Positions 11,098 through 20,249 of a DNA stretch of 64,000 nt are shown here, piece after piece (positions within the stretch are counted from its first letter, which is position 1; each line of letters opens with the position of its first letter). The translations under genes were made by a program, and so were the position numbers. Source of the stretch: Nematostella vectensis (lineage: Eukaryota; Cnidaria; Anthozoa; Actiniaria; Edwardsiidae); NCBI RefSeq assembly GCF_932526225.1, contig NC_064038.1, forward strand, positions 15,245,575 through 15,309,574, given 5' to 3'. The notes beneath the pieces were generated by a model. That model saw nothing but the letters and a program-made list of their open reading frames with translations, was not told where the DNA came from and ran no database searches.

Positions 11098-11376
11098 ATG
11101 AAGTGCGGAAAATATTACTGCGGGTGGCTAAAGGTCGGCCATGCGAACACGTGTGGCCAGAGGTGCATGGACACCTACTGCAAGGTGCACCTCCAATGGC
11201 TCCATAAGGGCAGCCCCCTCCCCGTGCCGTGCAAGACCTGCGGCATAGGAACGCGGCTGTGCCGCCCTTGCGGAGCGAATCGTGTAGGGCAGAGGATGCG
11301 CGGCACCGGGAGGCGCGCTCGGGAACGGTTCGCACTCGTCCTGTCTGATATCGTAGCCCGCGATACGGGCAATTAG
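11098..11376 (+). CDS. Small Cys-rich protein, putative zinc-binding, from the GC-rich island
   Basis: A 92-residue ORF starting MKCGKYYCGWLKVGHANTCG. It holds at least ten Cys plus His, in patterns CG..YC, NTCG..C, YCKVH and PCKTCGIG...C..CG that suggest two or three zinc-binding knuckles, then a basic patch (RMRGTGRRARER). A nucleic-acid-binding role is plausible, but the family is not recognised. Compact high-GC codon use matches the rest of the island and not the host exons. The ATG at 11098 is the first in frame after the Cys-free leader. Intact, unlike most neighbours. Confidence 0.6.
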   Translation: MKCGKYYCGWLKVGHANTCGQRCMDTYCKVHLQWLHKGSPLPVPCKTCGIGTRLCRPCGANRVGQRMRGTGRRARERFALVLSDIVARDTGN

Positions 11377-11640
11377 AGACTGGGTGGCACAAGGCATACC
11401 CAAACACTCGTCCCACCGGCTGCGACACTGGCAATTAGAGACTGGGTGGCACAAGGCATACCCAAACACTCGTCCCACCGGCTGCGACACGGGCAATTAG
11501 AGACTGGGTGGCACAAGGCATACCCAAACATGGACGCTTACATAGAGGAAGTTCTCAATAGCATGCCTGACAAAGAGGCGCCCGCCGTACTGGCAGGGCT
11601 GCGATACGGGCAGTTAGAGACTGGGTGGCACAAGGCATAC
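11360..11640 (+). repeat. 62-bp tandem repeat inside the GC-rich island
   Basis: Three near-identical ~62-bp units at about 11367, 11430 and 11492 contain GCAATTAGAGACTGGGTGGC and CACTCGTCCCACCGGCTGCG; a partial fourth starts near 11606. The array overlaps the start of the next ORF and has duplicated part of it. Unit identity is almost complete, implying recent expansion. Confidence 0.9.
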
Positions 11641-11838
11641 CCAGAAATGGACGCTTACATAGAGGAGATTCTCAATAGCATGCCTGACAAAGAGGCGCCC
11701 GCCGTACTGGCAGGGCTGGTCCAGAACATCCTGGACGAGGACATCGCCGAGAATGTCAAACACAAGCTGCTTAAGCTGCTCGTACCGGCGAAAGCGCGGT
11801 CAGAGGAAGTCTGGCGCGAGTTCGCTCCTTTGCTGTAG
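11530..11838 (+). CDS. Tandem-duplicated helical protein of the GC-rich island
   Basis: An ORF of ~102 residues from MDAYIEEVLNSMPDKEAPAV. The segment MDAYIEE(V/I)LNSMPDKEAPAVLAGL occurs twice, joined by RYGQLETGWHKAYPE, which is read from the 62-bp repeat. The unduplicated C-terminus is helical and charged (ILDEDIAENVKHKLLKLL). The frame is open upstream to 11446, but the repeat-derived N-terminus looks secondary. Family not recognised. Duplication of the N-terminal half and creation of a linker from noncoding repeat are visible directly. Confidence 0.5.
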   Translation: MDAYIEEVLNSMPDKEAPAVLAGLRYGQLETGWHKAYPEMDAYIEEILNSMPDKEAPAVLAGLVQNILDEDIAENVKHKLLKLLVPAKARSEEVWREFAPLL

Positions 11839-11839
11839 C

Positions 11840-12405
11840 AAAAGGGCGCAGAGGGCTTAGATCCCGATAGGTACTATTCTCTCTTCGTCGGCGGCGCCCG
11901 TATTCGTTTCCCAAGCGTGGATGCCACTCTACGGGGCCAAGACATAAGCGCCGGTGTTTACCAGGAGATACGAGATCTTGGTGGAGCAGGAGTCATGGTC
12001 CAAAGCCGGTTATGCGGGGGCCTGATATTAATGACGATTGCTCGGTGTGGTGGGTCTCGCACGAGCGAGAGTCTTTGCGGGCAAACGCAGTGTTGCCACC
12101 GGTGCTTGAGATGGTAGACCCTGACCGTCGTTACAGACTCTTTACGGTCATTGGAAAGGCCCCCGCAGAGCCATTGGCGCCAATCACAGAGGAGGAAGGG
12201 CGCTCGGAGCACAAAATTGGTGGGTCATTAAGCAAAAAAGAGGGACCAAATCGCAGTCGGCGCCCTGGAAGGCATCGATGCGGGTATTTGGGAGGAAGGA
12301 CGAGAGTACCTCGTCTACGTGAGATACAAGCTTCGCCCTTTACCTGGGCAAAATGGTGCGCCTGGGCCAATGTTTGAGCGAGAGGGGGTGACACCTTCGC
12401 TAACT
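11840..12405 (+). pseudogene. Frameshifted ORF of unknown function in the GC-rich island
   Basis: Protein-like sequence switches frame at least twice: DPDRYYSLFVGGARIRFPSV to about 12005, then DINDDCSVWWVSHERESLRA to about 12220, then DQIAVGALEGIDAGIWEEGR to about 12405. Codon composition is uniform and non-random throughout, which argues for one gene broken by indels. The product is not recognised; a structural protein would fit the context but nothing shows it. Confidence 0.45.
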
Positions 12406-12410
12406 GTGTT

Positions 12411-13007
12411 GTGAGTTATGTTGCCGACTTCTTGAGGAATCGCGGCACCTCGCGCTCCCTCGGTCTAACCAAGATACGAGGCAAGATCCTCGAGCGATTT
12501 GACAAGAAGCTGGCCACTATGGGATGCACCAAAGAAAACCTCTTTGAGATGGAAAAGAAGCTCGAGGTAAAGCTAGTAGCCGTGGACGCCCTGGGTAACG
12601 TTGTCTGGGACTCGGGGAAGCGCAAGACTAAGGCGAGGATCACTATCCCTTGCCACAATAATCACGCCTGGGCGGAGCTTCCGGCCAAACCACCTGCGAT
12701 CACGAGCGTCCACGGCCTAGACTTCGAGGCTGAGAGGGAGCTTCGTTCGCTATGTCAGGAGAAGGCTCTTACCAGTGCCGCCACGAAAACGCGCGAGGCA
12801 AACGTGCGAGAGGTGCTCATTCGCTTTATAAACAGGGCGATCCCCAGAAGCATGAGGGTCTGGCTGTGCGGGTGCGTTATAGTCACGAACGAAGGCAAAC
12901 TGTACCGATCGGGACAGGACAGAGTGGCTATCGACAGGGCGTTTACAGACGAGACAGGGCATGATCCTCAATGGCTCCCTGATGATCACCCAGCCTACCA
13001 AGAGTAG
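12411..13007 (+). CDS. 198-codon ORF of the GC-rich island, possibly polymerase N-terminal region
   Basis: Open for 198 codons with no ATG at its start, so the true N-terminus is probably in the broken ORF upstream. Visible segments are a charged N-terminus (LTKIRGKILERFDKKLATMG), VDALGNVVWDSGKRKTKA, a CHNNHAW motif and WLPDDHPAYQE at the end. The ..LGN..W../..NNHAW pairing resembles N-terminal regions of some element-encoded family-B-type DNA polymerases, and the next fragment has a polymerase-like motif, but this is a weak resemblance. No catalytic residues are identifiable. Confidence 0.4.
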   Translation: MSYVADFLRNRGTSRSLGLTKIRGKILERFDKKLATMGCTKENLFEMEKKLEVKLVAVDALGNVVWDSGKRKTKARITIPCHNNHAWAELPAKPPAITSVHGLDFEAERELRSLCQEKALTSAATKTREANVREVLIRFINRAIPRSMRVWLCGCVIVTNEGKLYRSGQDRVAIDRAFTDETGHDPQWLPDDHPAYQE

Positions 13008-13025
13008 ACCGAAGCTACGCACTCG

Positions 13026-13441
13026 ATGGGCGGCGCAATAGGGTATCGTTTCGAGAAGTGGATCCAAAGAGAGAACATCAGGCCAACGCCTCTTAAATAC
13101 AGGGAGGTCTGGCAAGCGGCGCAGGTTGAGTCCAAAGTGTGGAATAGCAAGGAAACTTAGGGGCGCAGCCTCATGCGCACATCGACATGCGTGCGGCGTA
13201 CCTAGGATGCGAGGACAGTTTCTTCGGCGGCGCCTCGGACGCCATTGATGTGGTACGGAAATACGGCTTCCCTACGAACGTGTATCGTATCGCGGATTTT
13301 GTGGGACAGCCATTGAGCGAGGTTCTTCAACTAACCGGGGTCATTCAGCTGACCGAGTGGGAGTTCTCTGAGGCTTGCCACTCCTACACTTCCGGGAGGG
13401 TAGGGCAGCACTTGAAAAAAAACGAGGGCTGGATCACCACC
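13026..13441 (+). pseudogene. Polymerase-like fragment (DMRAAYL motif), interrupted
   Basis: Two frames read in succession: RFEKWIQRENIRPTPLKYRE to a stop at 13158, then HIDMRAAYLGCEDSFFGGAS through LTGVIQLTEWEF to a stop at 13441. HIDMRAAYLGCE resembles the D-x-x-(S/A)-x-Y motif A of family-B-like polymerases; the sequence after it (LTGVIQLTEWEF..) has no clear motif C. The end is marked by a short GATCACCACCT triplication at 13432-13464. Read as a broken, 3'-truncated gene; family assignment is tentative. Confidence 0.4.
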
Positions 13442-13539
13442 TGATCACCACCTGATCACCACCTGAGACCTGTTAGACTCGGGCGACCTCGTCATGGTAT
13501 TGTATAGCGTCGGAAAGAAGGACTCCATCAGGTTCCCCC

Positions 13540-13833
13540 ACTCTAACGCGAGTAGCAAAGACCCGCAGTACCCTGAGGGTCGAGATCCCGCAGGCAAAAG
13601 GTCGCACAAAGTACACAGGATCGCACCACGTTCTGACGGTAGACCACGTACTTGGCATGATTGCTGACGCGGAAAAGAAGTGCACGGTCTGTGGCACTCA
13701 GCTTCTGTTCCAGGGATACACCAAGAGCCATCCCCAATGCTTCAGTATCGACCGGCTAAACGACAGTCAGGCTCACTACAAGTGGAATGTCAGACTCACG
13801 TGCCTTAGCTGCAATAGAAGGCACAAGCGCTGA
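13540..13833 (+). CDS. HNH-type zinc-finger nuclease-like ORF
   Basis: The frame ending at 13833 contains CTVCGTQLLFQGY, then FSIDRLNDSQAHYKWNVRLT and CLSCNRRHKR. Two CxxC pairs bracketing an IDR-LND core with a downstream NVRLTC and RRH are typical of HNH/His-Me-finger nucleases in phages, large DNA viruses and mobile elements. Start is not determined; the frame is open from about 13500. No frameshift is seen. A role in cleaving DNA for the element's mobility is inference. Confidence 0.6.
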   Translation, partial: TLTRVAKTRSTLRVEIPQAKGRTKYTGSHHVLTVDHVLGMIADAEKKCTVCGTQLLFQGYTKSHPQCFSIDRLNDSQAHYKWNVRLTCLSCNRRHKR

Positions 13834-13870
13834 TCACGCAACACGCAACTCCGAACTCGTGAAGCCGTGC

Positions 13871-14398
13871 TTAGAGTACGCCGTGTAATACAACACTGGC
13901 TGTTAGGGCTCCCGCCGTCGCCCGCCGTCGGCCCTTGTCCTGGAGGTCTTCCTCGTTTACGGCGATGTAAACCTCCGTTCCGACCTCTAAGGTGACCTCT
14001 AGGGGGGGGGGCTCTTCGGCTTTTAGAGGCACGCGCCTCAGCTTTATGGCGTCTTTAGGCGCAAAGCCAGTCATGCGAGTCTTCGTTGCGTTTATGTCCG
14101 AGATGACGATTGGCAAACCGGTAACCCACTCGCGGTTTGTTTCGCCGGATGCAAGCTCCTTCGAGTACTGCGCACGAAATAGGCGCTGTGCCAGCCAGCG
14201 ATGGAAAGACTCGGCGAAAGCTTGGCTCCTGTGGTGCCCTGGCTCAGCCCATCGGACCTCCACCCCGTGGTCTGTTAGGAGCTTTGTAGTAGCACCCTTG
14301 AACTCCGTGCCGTCATCAACCATGAGGACTTTAAGCCATGTGAGAGGTCCCTCTGCATAGATGCCAGCGAGTTCGCGGGAGACGACAGCCGCGCTCTT
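13871..14398 (-). pseudogene. DDE integrase core, N-terminally truncated
   Basis: Opposite-strand ORF. Reading begins at the island edge (..RELAGIYAEGPLTWLKVLMV), then DDGTEFKG, PGHHRSQAFAESFHRW and TRMTGFAPKDAIKL. The Asp of DDGTEF and the Glu of FAESF are spaced about 34 residues apart, matching the second Asp and Glu of a retroviral/Polinton-type integrase fold; the first Asp and zinc finger are missing beyond 14398, where AT-rich LINE-like sequence begins. A C-terminal acidic tail (LEVGTEVYIAVNEEDL) may be a chromodomain-like extension, which is uncertain. Confidence 0.65.
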
Positions 14399-14449
14399 AG
14401 TTTTTTATCGAGATTGGTTATGTCACAAGATTTGTTTAAGACCTGCTTT

Positions 14450-14925
14450 TACTATGTATTGTAAAATTGTAAACATTGTAAAAATCTTAATACTGAAAAT
14501 ATCAGTGCAAAATCCGCTAGACGGATTTTAAGTAAAAAAGACTTAAAGAGCCTCTGGCTAATTGTCGTCTGATTGAAGAAGGTTTTCACACTGATGACCT
14601 TCAACAAATCCACATGTTACCTTTCAAAATAACTAAAAAAGCCTAATTATGTATTTTTCAATATAAAATAAGCCATAACATCCTGCCACATGGCAACTGG
14701 CTCCATAATATGAAATTAGTTGAAGCACCAAACTGTTCTTATTGTGGAGAAGCCGAAATCTTGCCGTATTTATTTGTTTCTTGCCCTGCATCAAAGCAAT
14801 TTTGGAGTCAGATTGTGATGTGGTGGAATAGGAACATAGCGCAACAAATATTTTTTTTTATGACAATAAGGTGCTATATGGGTATTTTTCAGAAGATGAC
14901 ATTAACTTCTTTATGTTGTTAGGTG
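14450..14925 (+). pseudogene. LINE-type retrotransposon 3' fragment (zf-RVT-like C-terminus)
   Basis: The frame contains FKITKKA, then KISHNILPHGNWLHNMKLVE, and CSYCGEAEILPYLFVSCPAS with KQFW. The C-x2-C ... H/LF..C...W pattern with the preceding KISH-ILP block is characteristic of the end of non-LTR retrotransposon ORF2. In-frame stops interrupt it before 14690. 5'-truncated and dead. It abuts the integrase relic. Confidence 0.7.
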
Positions 14926-15154
14926 AATTATAGATCTTTAGACAAAACTTAGATAGAAAAGTCAAATTTAAAGATGAAGAGGAAACTGCTGCTAAAGTAA
15001 AGCGTAAATTCTTGCTTACTCTAATTTCCAAATAAAAAATTATCCGGATAAACAATTTAAGTAGTGTATATGTAAGTGTAATGTATAAAAAAATACAAAA
15101 CCGAGCTTCCAATACACGTTGTGTTCATTTTGTTTTCGCTCGCGCTGATAGTCT

Positions 15155-16450
15155 TCAGTCCTCTTTGGTTAAACGCTTACCTGACAATGTTCTTCCGATA
15201 ATTTCTTTCAGTTTGGGTTCCTCCTCTTGCCGCTGTCTTATGTTAATTTCATCATCCAAATCTATGGCTGAAGCATCCTCCTGATTAAATGCTCTTGATA
15301 ATGCATCTGCATTTAAATGCTGAATCCCTGTTTTGTATGATATCTCATAATCAAGTGTTTCTAATTTGTCCAGCAATCTAGCTCTGCGATAAGTTGGGTT
15401 TGGCATTTTCTTAAGTTGAGCCATGGGATTATGATCTAAGCGAAATGTGACATGCTGTCCACAAATATATGGCCTAAACTTACGTGCAGCAAAAACCATA
15501 GCCAAAGCTTCTCTATCCGTGATTCCGTACTTCTGCTCTGCCTTAAAACTCGCATACTATACAACTCATTAATGTCCCTTGTCATCAATCAGAGACAAGA
15601 TAGTCCCAACCAGTAGCTGATGCATCTGAGTCAATAATAAATGGGCGCTTGAAATCTGGCAACAAGAGCGAAGGAGGACTCGTAAGCAGATTTTTGTTCT
15701 GCGAAAAGGCTTCATCATGAATGTCTTGCCATTTGAACTTCATCACGTGCCAAAGTGGTTGTGCTAACTCTGCTACGTTGGGTGTGAATCTGCGATGATA
15801 GTTGATTAGGCCTAGGTAGGCTATGAAATCTTTCTTCGGTTGGGGCTTTGGATAATCATGAATTGCTTGCATTTTATTTTCTGATTGTCTGATACCTTGC
15901 TGTGAAATATAGTGACCCAACCATTCCACTACTTTCTTGAGTTCCTCAAATATCTTAGGGTGAATCTTCAAATTACGCATCTTTCCCTTGATGATCTTAA
16001 TTAGTCGCTCTAACGCCTCCTCAAAGGTGGAGCCCCAGGTTATAATTTCGTCGATAAGGCATAACATTCAACACCTACCATTGGAGCTAGCGAAAGAGTC
16101 ATCATACGCTGAAACGAGGCTGGGCTATTGCACAATCCCATAGGGAGGACGATAAACTGCATCAGGCGTTGACCAGTCGTGAATGCCGTCTTCTCCCAGT
16201 CATTCTCGCTCAAGGGAATTTGATAGAAACCACTTTTCAAATCTAGAGTAGAAAAATACTTAACAACTTCAAGAGACTGGAGTACTTGCTCAAACACTAG
16301 GAGGTGTTGGGCACATTTAACTGTCAAATTGTTCAGTTTATAAATGTCCACATACAGACGTGGCGACCCGTCTTTCTTCTAAGCAAAAACTATTGGGAAC
16401 GCCTCCTTAAGTTTATCCACCTCATCGTCTATAATTTGACGCTCTCTACG
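15155..16450 (-). pseudogene. Ty3/gypsy reverse transcriptase-RNase H relic
   Basis: Read from high to low coordinates: KKDGSPRLYVD preceded by a stop, FSTLDLKSGFYQIPLSENDW, VLPMGLCNSPASFQRMM, then LIDEIITWGSTFEEALERL (the catalytic YxDD-type box is degenerate), LGLINYHRRFTPNVAELAQP and DSDASATGWDYL, and an RNase H/connection part with RLDHNPMAQLKKMPNP and GIQHLNADALSR. Order and motifs are those of Ty3/gypsy pol. At least one stop and two frame changes (near 16050 and 15550) break it; no integrase follows. Inactive. Confidence 0.9.
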
Positions 16451-16540
16451 GGAATAGCGATAGCTCCTACATTAAGCAGGTACTGCATCACCAGTGTCAA
16501 TGTTAGGCTTCAGCATATCCGTTTTCCAAGAAAAACAGTA

Positions 16541-16755
16541 ATATTGCCCGTTTCTGCTCACTTAAGAGACTTCATTGTGACGTCACAAAGACATTTTAAA
16601 GAATATCGGTCGCTTTTTGAAAGCGAACTGATTATGATAACTTATTTGGATTTATAGATAGCTCTATGCAAAGGTTTCGAAAGATAGGATATTTATGACC
16701 AAATGTCCTTAAGCGACGTCCTATTGTGTTTTTATATTCAATATATCAATTTGTT
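16541..16755 (+). repeat. Dispersed ~215-bp repeat, copy 1 (partner at 53815)
   Basis: Shares ATTGCCCGTTTCTGCTCAC, AAGAATATCGGTCGCT, ATGCAAAGGTTTCGAAAGAT and CAATTTGTTCCTCTTT-type blocks, in the same order and orientation, with 53815-54028. No coding content. It sits within the gypsy relic, between the RT and gag fragments. Confidence 0.8.
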
Positions 16756-16808
16756 CCTCTTTTTCAGATAATGTTTTTTTGGAAATCTGTTTATGAATTT
16801 TTGGAAAT

Positions 16809-17330
16809 TCATAATAGCCAGCAGAGACCCCTTCCCCCTGAAAAAAATTCCGGTCTGGATAGGGTTGGAGGCTTGTTAGGTGTCACTCTGCTCACCGTTG
16901 ATCTGCTTGATTCGAGAATGGCATTCGCAACATTTGACTCGACCAGTTTACAAGCCTCGAGTCGCTTTGCCGTAGCAAGATCTTCAGAGAGAGTCAAGGG
17001 ATTTGATTTCTCTTAACGGCTACGCTTAAATCTCCTTCGATAAAAGTCCTTCGATAAATTTATCCCCTGAAATTTCCTCTACCATCTCCTCTAAGAGTTT
17101 AGGGTAGGCTTTCCTGCATAAATCCATGAGGACGAACGAAAACTCATCTAACTCCTCTGTTGCTTTGCGCACCCGCGTCCTGAAGTGAGCTCGGTGAAGC
17201 TGTTGCTTTACCGGCGGCGCTAAGACTGTTTCTAACGCCTTCTTCAATGCAAGGTAATCCTTTTTTACTTCATCAGTCTGTTCCACATTAGTCACAAAGG
17301 CTGATCCAGTTAGTATCGTCGCAAACACAG
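16809..17330 (-). pseudogene. Ty3/gypsy gag-like fragments
   Basis: Two - strand frames (17328-17026 and 16997-16809) lie between the pol relic and the candidate LTR. The first has KKDYLALKKALETVLAPPVK and FSFVLMDLCRKAYPKLLEEM, resembling the helical capsid region of gypsy gag; the second is short and acidic/basic mixed. No zinc knuckle was seen. Assigned by position and orientation more than by motif. Confidence 0.5.
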
Positions 17331-17518
17331 CCGTGCCTGACTCTTATCTCATTTATTAGTTGTTGAAATGGCCTCCAATCGTGCGTTGTAAACTGAACGA
17401 CTGAACGGCTAGTCGTCTGCTTTCCACACATCAGGCACCGGCACAAACAAGCTCATCTCTCTCTATCTCTCAAACTAAAACTCTTCCAAAACTCTTCTTT
17501 ATACTTCTGACACCAGAT

Positions 17519-17709
17519 GTGGTGGCCGAAAACCAGGCGAGAGAGGAGAACGCTACAAAACAACAACAAGAACTTCAATGCACTCCAACTCTGTCAACAC
17601 AACACGAGGTCACCCACACCAAGACCCACAATGCCCTGCGGGTATAAAACAACTCCAGAGTACCCATAATGCAGGGCGAGTTCACACTACAAACTACTAA
17701 GAACAACAT
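17519..17709 (-). repeat. Candidate 5' LTR and primer-binding site of the gypsy relic
   Basis: On the - strand this segment starts TGTTGTTCTTAGTAG and ends CCACCACA, with a TATA-like TTTTATACCC inside. Two bases after its end comes TGGTGTCAGAAG (17505-17516), of the form expected for a tRNA-primed PBS, and gag-like sequence follows. No second LTR was found near 14.4-15.1 kb, so this is inferred from one end only. Confidence 0.45.
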
Positions 17710-18293
17710 TTTTTTCACTACAAGGCCTGTTTGGTAGTTGTCGTCTTATATTTTTTAATCTTTTCACTCTTTTACATTTTTTTTTAGTTGACCGCGCGCG
17801 AGAGCTTCTTGTTTCCCCCTCTTTTTTAATTCGATCGATAAACTAATCGATATTCTCTTTGTTTTGTTTTCTCTTCACTTTAGATTTTAAAAGCCATATA
17901 TTAAAACTTTTGTTGACCTCGATTGCTCGGTCTGTAAGGTGAAATATTATACCTTGGTCTTTTCTTCTCGGCCTGCGGGCTTGGGCCGTTCATTCAAGAC
18001 CTCGGTCTGATATTTCTCCGTACAGACCTCGCGCTAGGTTAATAAGTAGTTTTTGTTGCCATCACCACTGGTTAAATGGTCGTTCTTCAAATTGTTCTCG
18101 TCGATGGTATTTCTTTTTGTCATTCACTTTGTTTGTCACACCACGTTTTACTTGGCTTATTATTTACTTCTTGTTTCCTTGAACTGACATTATCAAAGTG
18201 TAGTGCATTTTGCCACTCACGTTATTCAAGTTACTTATCTATTTGAATCTTTACTATTCGCATTGTCTACATCACGTTTGTTCTTTTATAAAG
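17710..18293. other. No gene recognised; end of MAM intron
   Basis: T-rich intron sequence leading to the acceptor TTTTATAAAG at 18293. No separate feature. Confidence 0.6.
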
Positions 18294-18381
18294 GTTACTC
18301 TAGAGGTGAAGATGGGAAGGTCGTGGTTTTCCGATAAAGCGATCGATGACATTTTATTTACGAACGGGTCATGCGCACAAG
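18294..18381 (+). CDS. Mosaic gene, exon b: MAM domain, last part
   Basis: Encodes VTLEVKMGRSWFSDKAIDDI then LFTNGSCAQ, the last two strands of a MAM domain: AIDDI-LF plus the terminal Cys are the family's C-terminal signature. Acceptor AAAG|GTTACT and donor CAAG|GTAAGC are good; phase 0 in, phase 1 out. Joining to exon a (phase 0 out) restores a continuous MAM sequence across EYK/VTLEV. This is the main evidence that 891 and 18294 belong to one gene despite the 17-kb, repeat-filled intron. Confidence 0.85.
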
Positions 18382-18399
18382 GTAAGCTAAAAACTCCAT

Positions 18400-18610
18400 C
18401 CATCCTTTTTCCATGTATCGAGATTCTTTCCAATCAGATACCATCCAAACAGATTTTAACACTCCGTATTCCTGCCAAACAGATTCTATACATTCCGAAT
18501 CCAACTTGTTAGGTTTCATTCATCCATATTCCATCCATTCAGATTCTATCCATCCAGTTTCCATCCCTTCAGATTCCATCCAACAAGATCCCTTCTTATG
18601 GGAATCACAT
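18400..18610. repeat. Imperfect CCATCCA/CAGATTC tandem repeats
   Basis: Irregular 17-20-bp units built from CATCCATTCAGATTCTAT-like sequence. Two overlapping frames through them are repeat artefacts. Begins just after the donor of the MAM exon. Confidence 0.7.
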
Positions 18611-19098
18611 GTTAGCCTACGTAACTGGCGGTCTCGTTTGTTTCGGAGCTGTTTGTTCGTTTAGCGGCGCTAGTTTGTTTGGCTGGCTAGTTATTCGACC
18701 ACGCAGCGCAGGGTCTAGAGTTCAGTGGCGCCCAAGGAGTTGCGCAGGTGCCCTCTTGCGCCTGAACAGCCAGTCAGTAAAATAATTTTCCGCTGAAACC
18801 CAACAAAACCGCCAGTTACGCATGACGTCATCTAGTTGCTGCTGAAAACAACGCAAATGTCAGACTTTGATGGTGTAGCATGAGAAGATAAATAAGTTAT
18901 ATTTGATGTACGTCAGAGAAAAATAAAGCCCGGACTTTTTTCAAAGTAGAGTTTGCTATCGTACTCTTAAACGTGTTTATTTCTTTATTCTTTTAGATAA
19001 TTGGTTTTGCATGTGCACCTATTTGATCTTCTAAGAACCCAAGAATCGATAGAAAGATCACAACAGCAAACCTTTTATATACTTTGCTTTTCATACAG

Positions 19099-19485
19099 AG
19101 ACAAGACTGTTTCACGTTTCCACGACTAACGGATTCTACCAAATTGATAACGAGCCTCCGACAGATAACTGGTTTAACCAGTTTTCATTCCTGGCTCGTC
19201 GAACCACAGGTAACCTAAAGGAACAAATGTTTTTTGTTTATGGTGACAAGTCGAAGACCACTGACAACTGGAATGGATACGAAAATATTCTACGGACATA
19301 TTTTGGTAAGTCCGCATTTCCTGTGGACTTCTTTTACGAATATACTGGATCTCTAAATCAATCAAGACCTGTTTTTGCCGTCAAACGAAATGGTCAAGCT
19401 CAGCAGATTGTTTTAGCGATGGGAGAGTACGAAGGATGTTGCAAAGAGACAGATGTGTTATCCATAAATGTCCAAGTTATAGAGG
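19099..19485 (+). CDS. Mosaic gene, exon c: unrecognised module X (class 1-1 exon)
   Basis: A single 387-bp exon, phase 1 at both ends, encoding ~129 residues. Acceptor TTTCATACAG and donor GAGG|GTAAGT are strong. Conspicuous segments are FHVSTTNGFYQID, TDNWFNQFSFLARRTTG, MFFVYGDKSKTTDNWNGYEN and MGEYEGCCKETDVLSINVQV. It has one CC pair, a predominance of beta-type hydrophobic alternation and three NW/DNW motifs. Not a family I recognise. Its size, symmetric phase and position between MAM and C-type lectin modules say it is an independently shuffled extracellular domain. Confidence 0.8.
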
Positions 19486-20249
19486 GTAAGTAGTTCTATA
19501 GATGGTAAGCTTTTGCTTATTCTAGTAATGGACTGCTCAGTGCCTCTAAGGCACGGCTGAATTTTTCAGTTTTACCCCCAGCATTGATTTTGGCCGCGGG
19601 GGCCTAGGTACCATGTATCCTTGACAACACAACAGAGGCGCTGAGGTGACGCTCTTACTTCAGATATGGCGAATTTTGTGAGCGAATTTCGTAGTTTTAG
19701 AGTGTATAACAAAGGAAATTGGCCGAAATATCATGGAATAAATGGTCTGCAAGTAGTTTCTTTCGGAATGTCTATTGCGGGGAAAAGGTATGTAAATAAT
19801 CAAAGCTATAACTGTGTCATGTCTTCGACTTTGTTGCGGCCATGTGCGAAATATTCCTTCGATGTATTCCATTCCTGTGATCCCAGCTATTATTCTTTTA
19901 ACCCTAACCACTCTCAGAAGTTATTGTAGATCTTTATGTTTTTTTTTTATGTATTTCAGAGATACTAAAGGCTTGCTTTATGTTTTAACAGTTTGATTGA
20001 TCCGTTTGGTTTGAATGAAGTTTGTTATTTAGGATTTGTTTTCATTAAAAGATTATAACTTAATTACCAAGTATCGACCGGTGGTTAATATTTTAGTTAT
20101 TGATTTTAATGACATAAGCATCCATAGAAATTGAAATTAGTCTCTAATTTGGGGGATGGGGGACTATTTAACTAATTTTGAAACATTTTATTGAGATTTT
20201 TAATGCCATTATTATTCGCAATTTGATCATCACTTTTGAAAACTGTGGT
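19486..20249. other. No supported gene
   Basis: Intron. An open frame at 19666-19929 follows a fair acceptor (ACTTCAG at 19665), but a donor-like GTATGT at 19791 would leave the wrong phase for the next mosaic exon, so it is not called. The - strand transposase-like gene ends in this region. Confidence 0.5.

Larger units (their letters stand above)
10801..14398. mobile_element. GC-rich island: decayed virus-like or self-replicating DNA element
   Basis: This 3.6-kb block is far richer in G+C and CpG than its AT-rich surroundings and densely packed with colliding ORFs. Contents in order: GC-rich leader (10801-11097), Cys-rich small protein, tandem-duplicated helical protein, frameshifted ORF, a 198-codon ORF, a fragment with a DMRAAYL motif reminiscent of family-B-type polymerase palm motif A, an HNH-type finger, and on the other strand a DDE integrase core. 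Polymerase-like plus retroviral-type integrase recalls Polinton/Maverick-type elements, but no capsid, protease or packaging ATPase is visible. Element class is inferred, not shown. Confidence 0.6.

Noticed and set aside
10751-11496. Long - strand frames opposite the GC-rich island
   Set aside because: High G+C suppresses stops in all frames; + strand ORFs have coherent Cys and duplication patterns and the - frames do not.
19666-19929. Open frame MANFVSEFRSFRVYNKGNWP as an extra mosaic exon
   Set aside because: The donor at 19791 would leave phase 2, incompatible with the phase-1 CTLD exon, and no domain is recognised.
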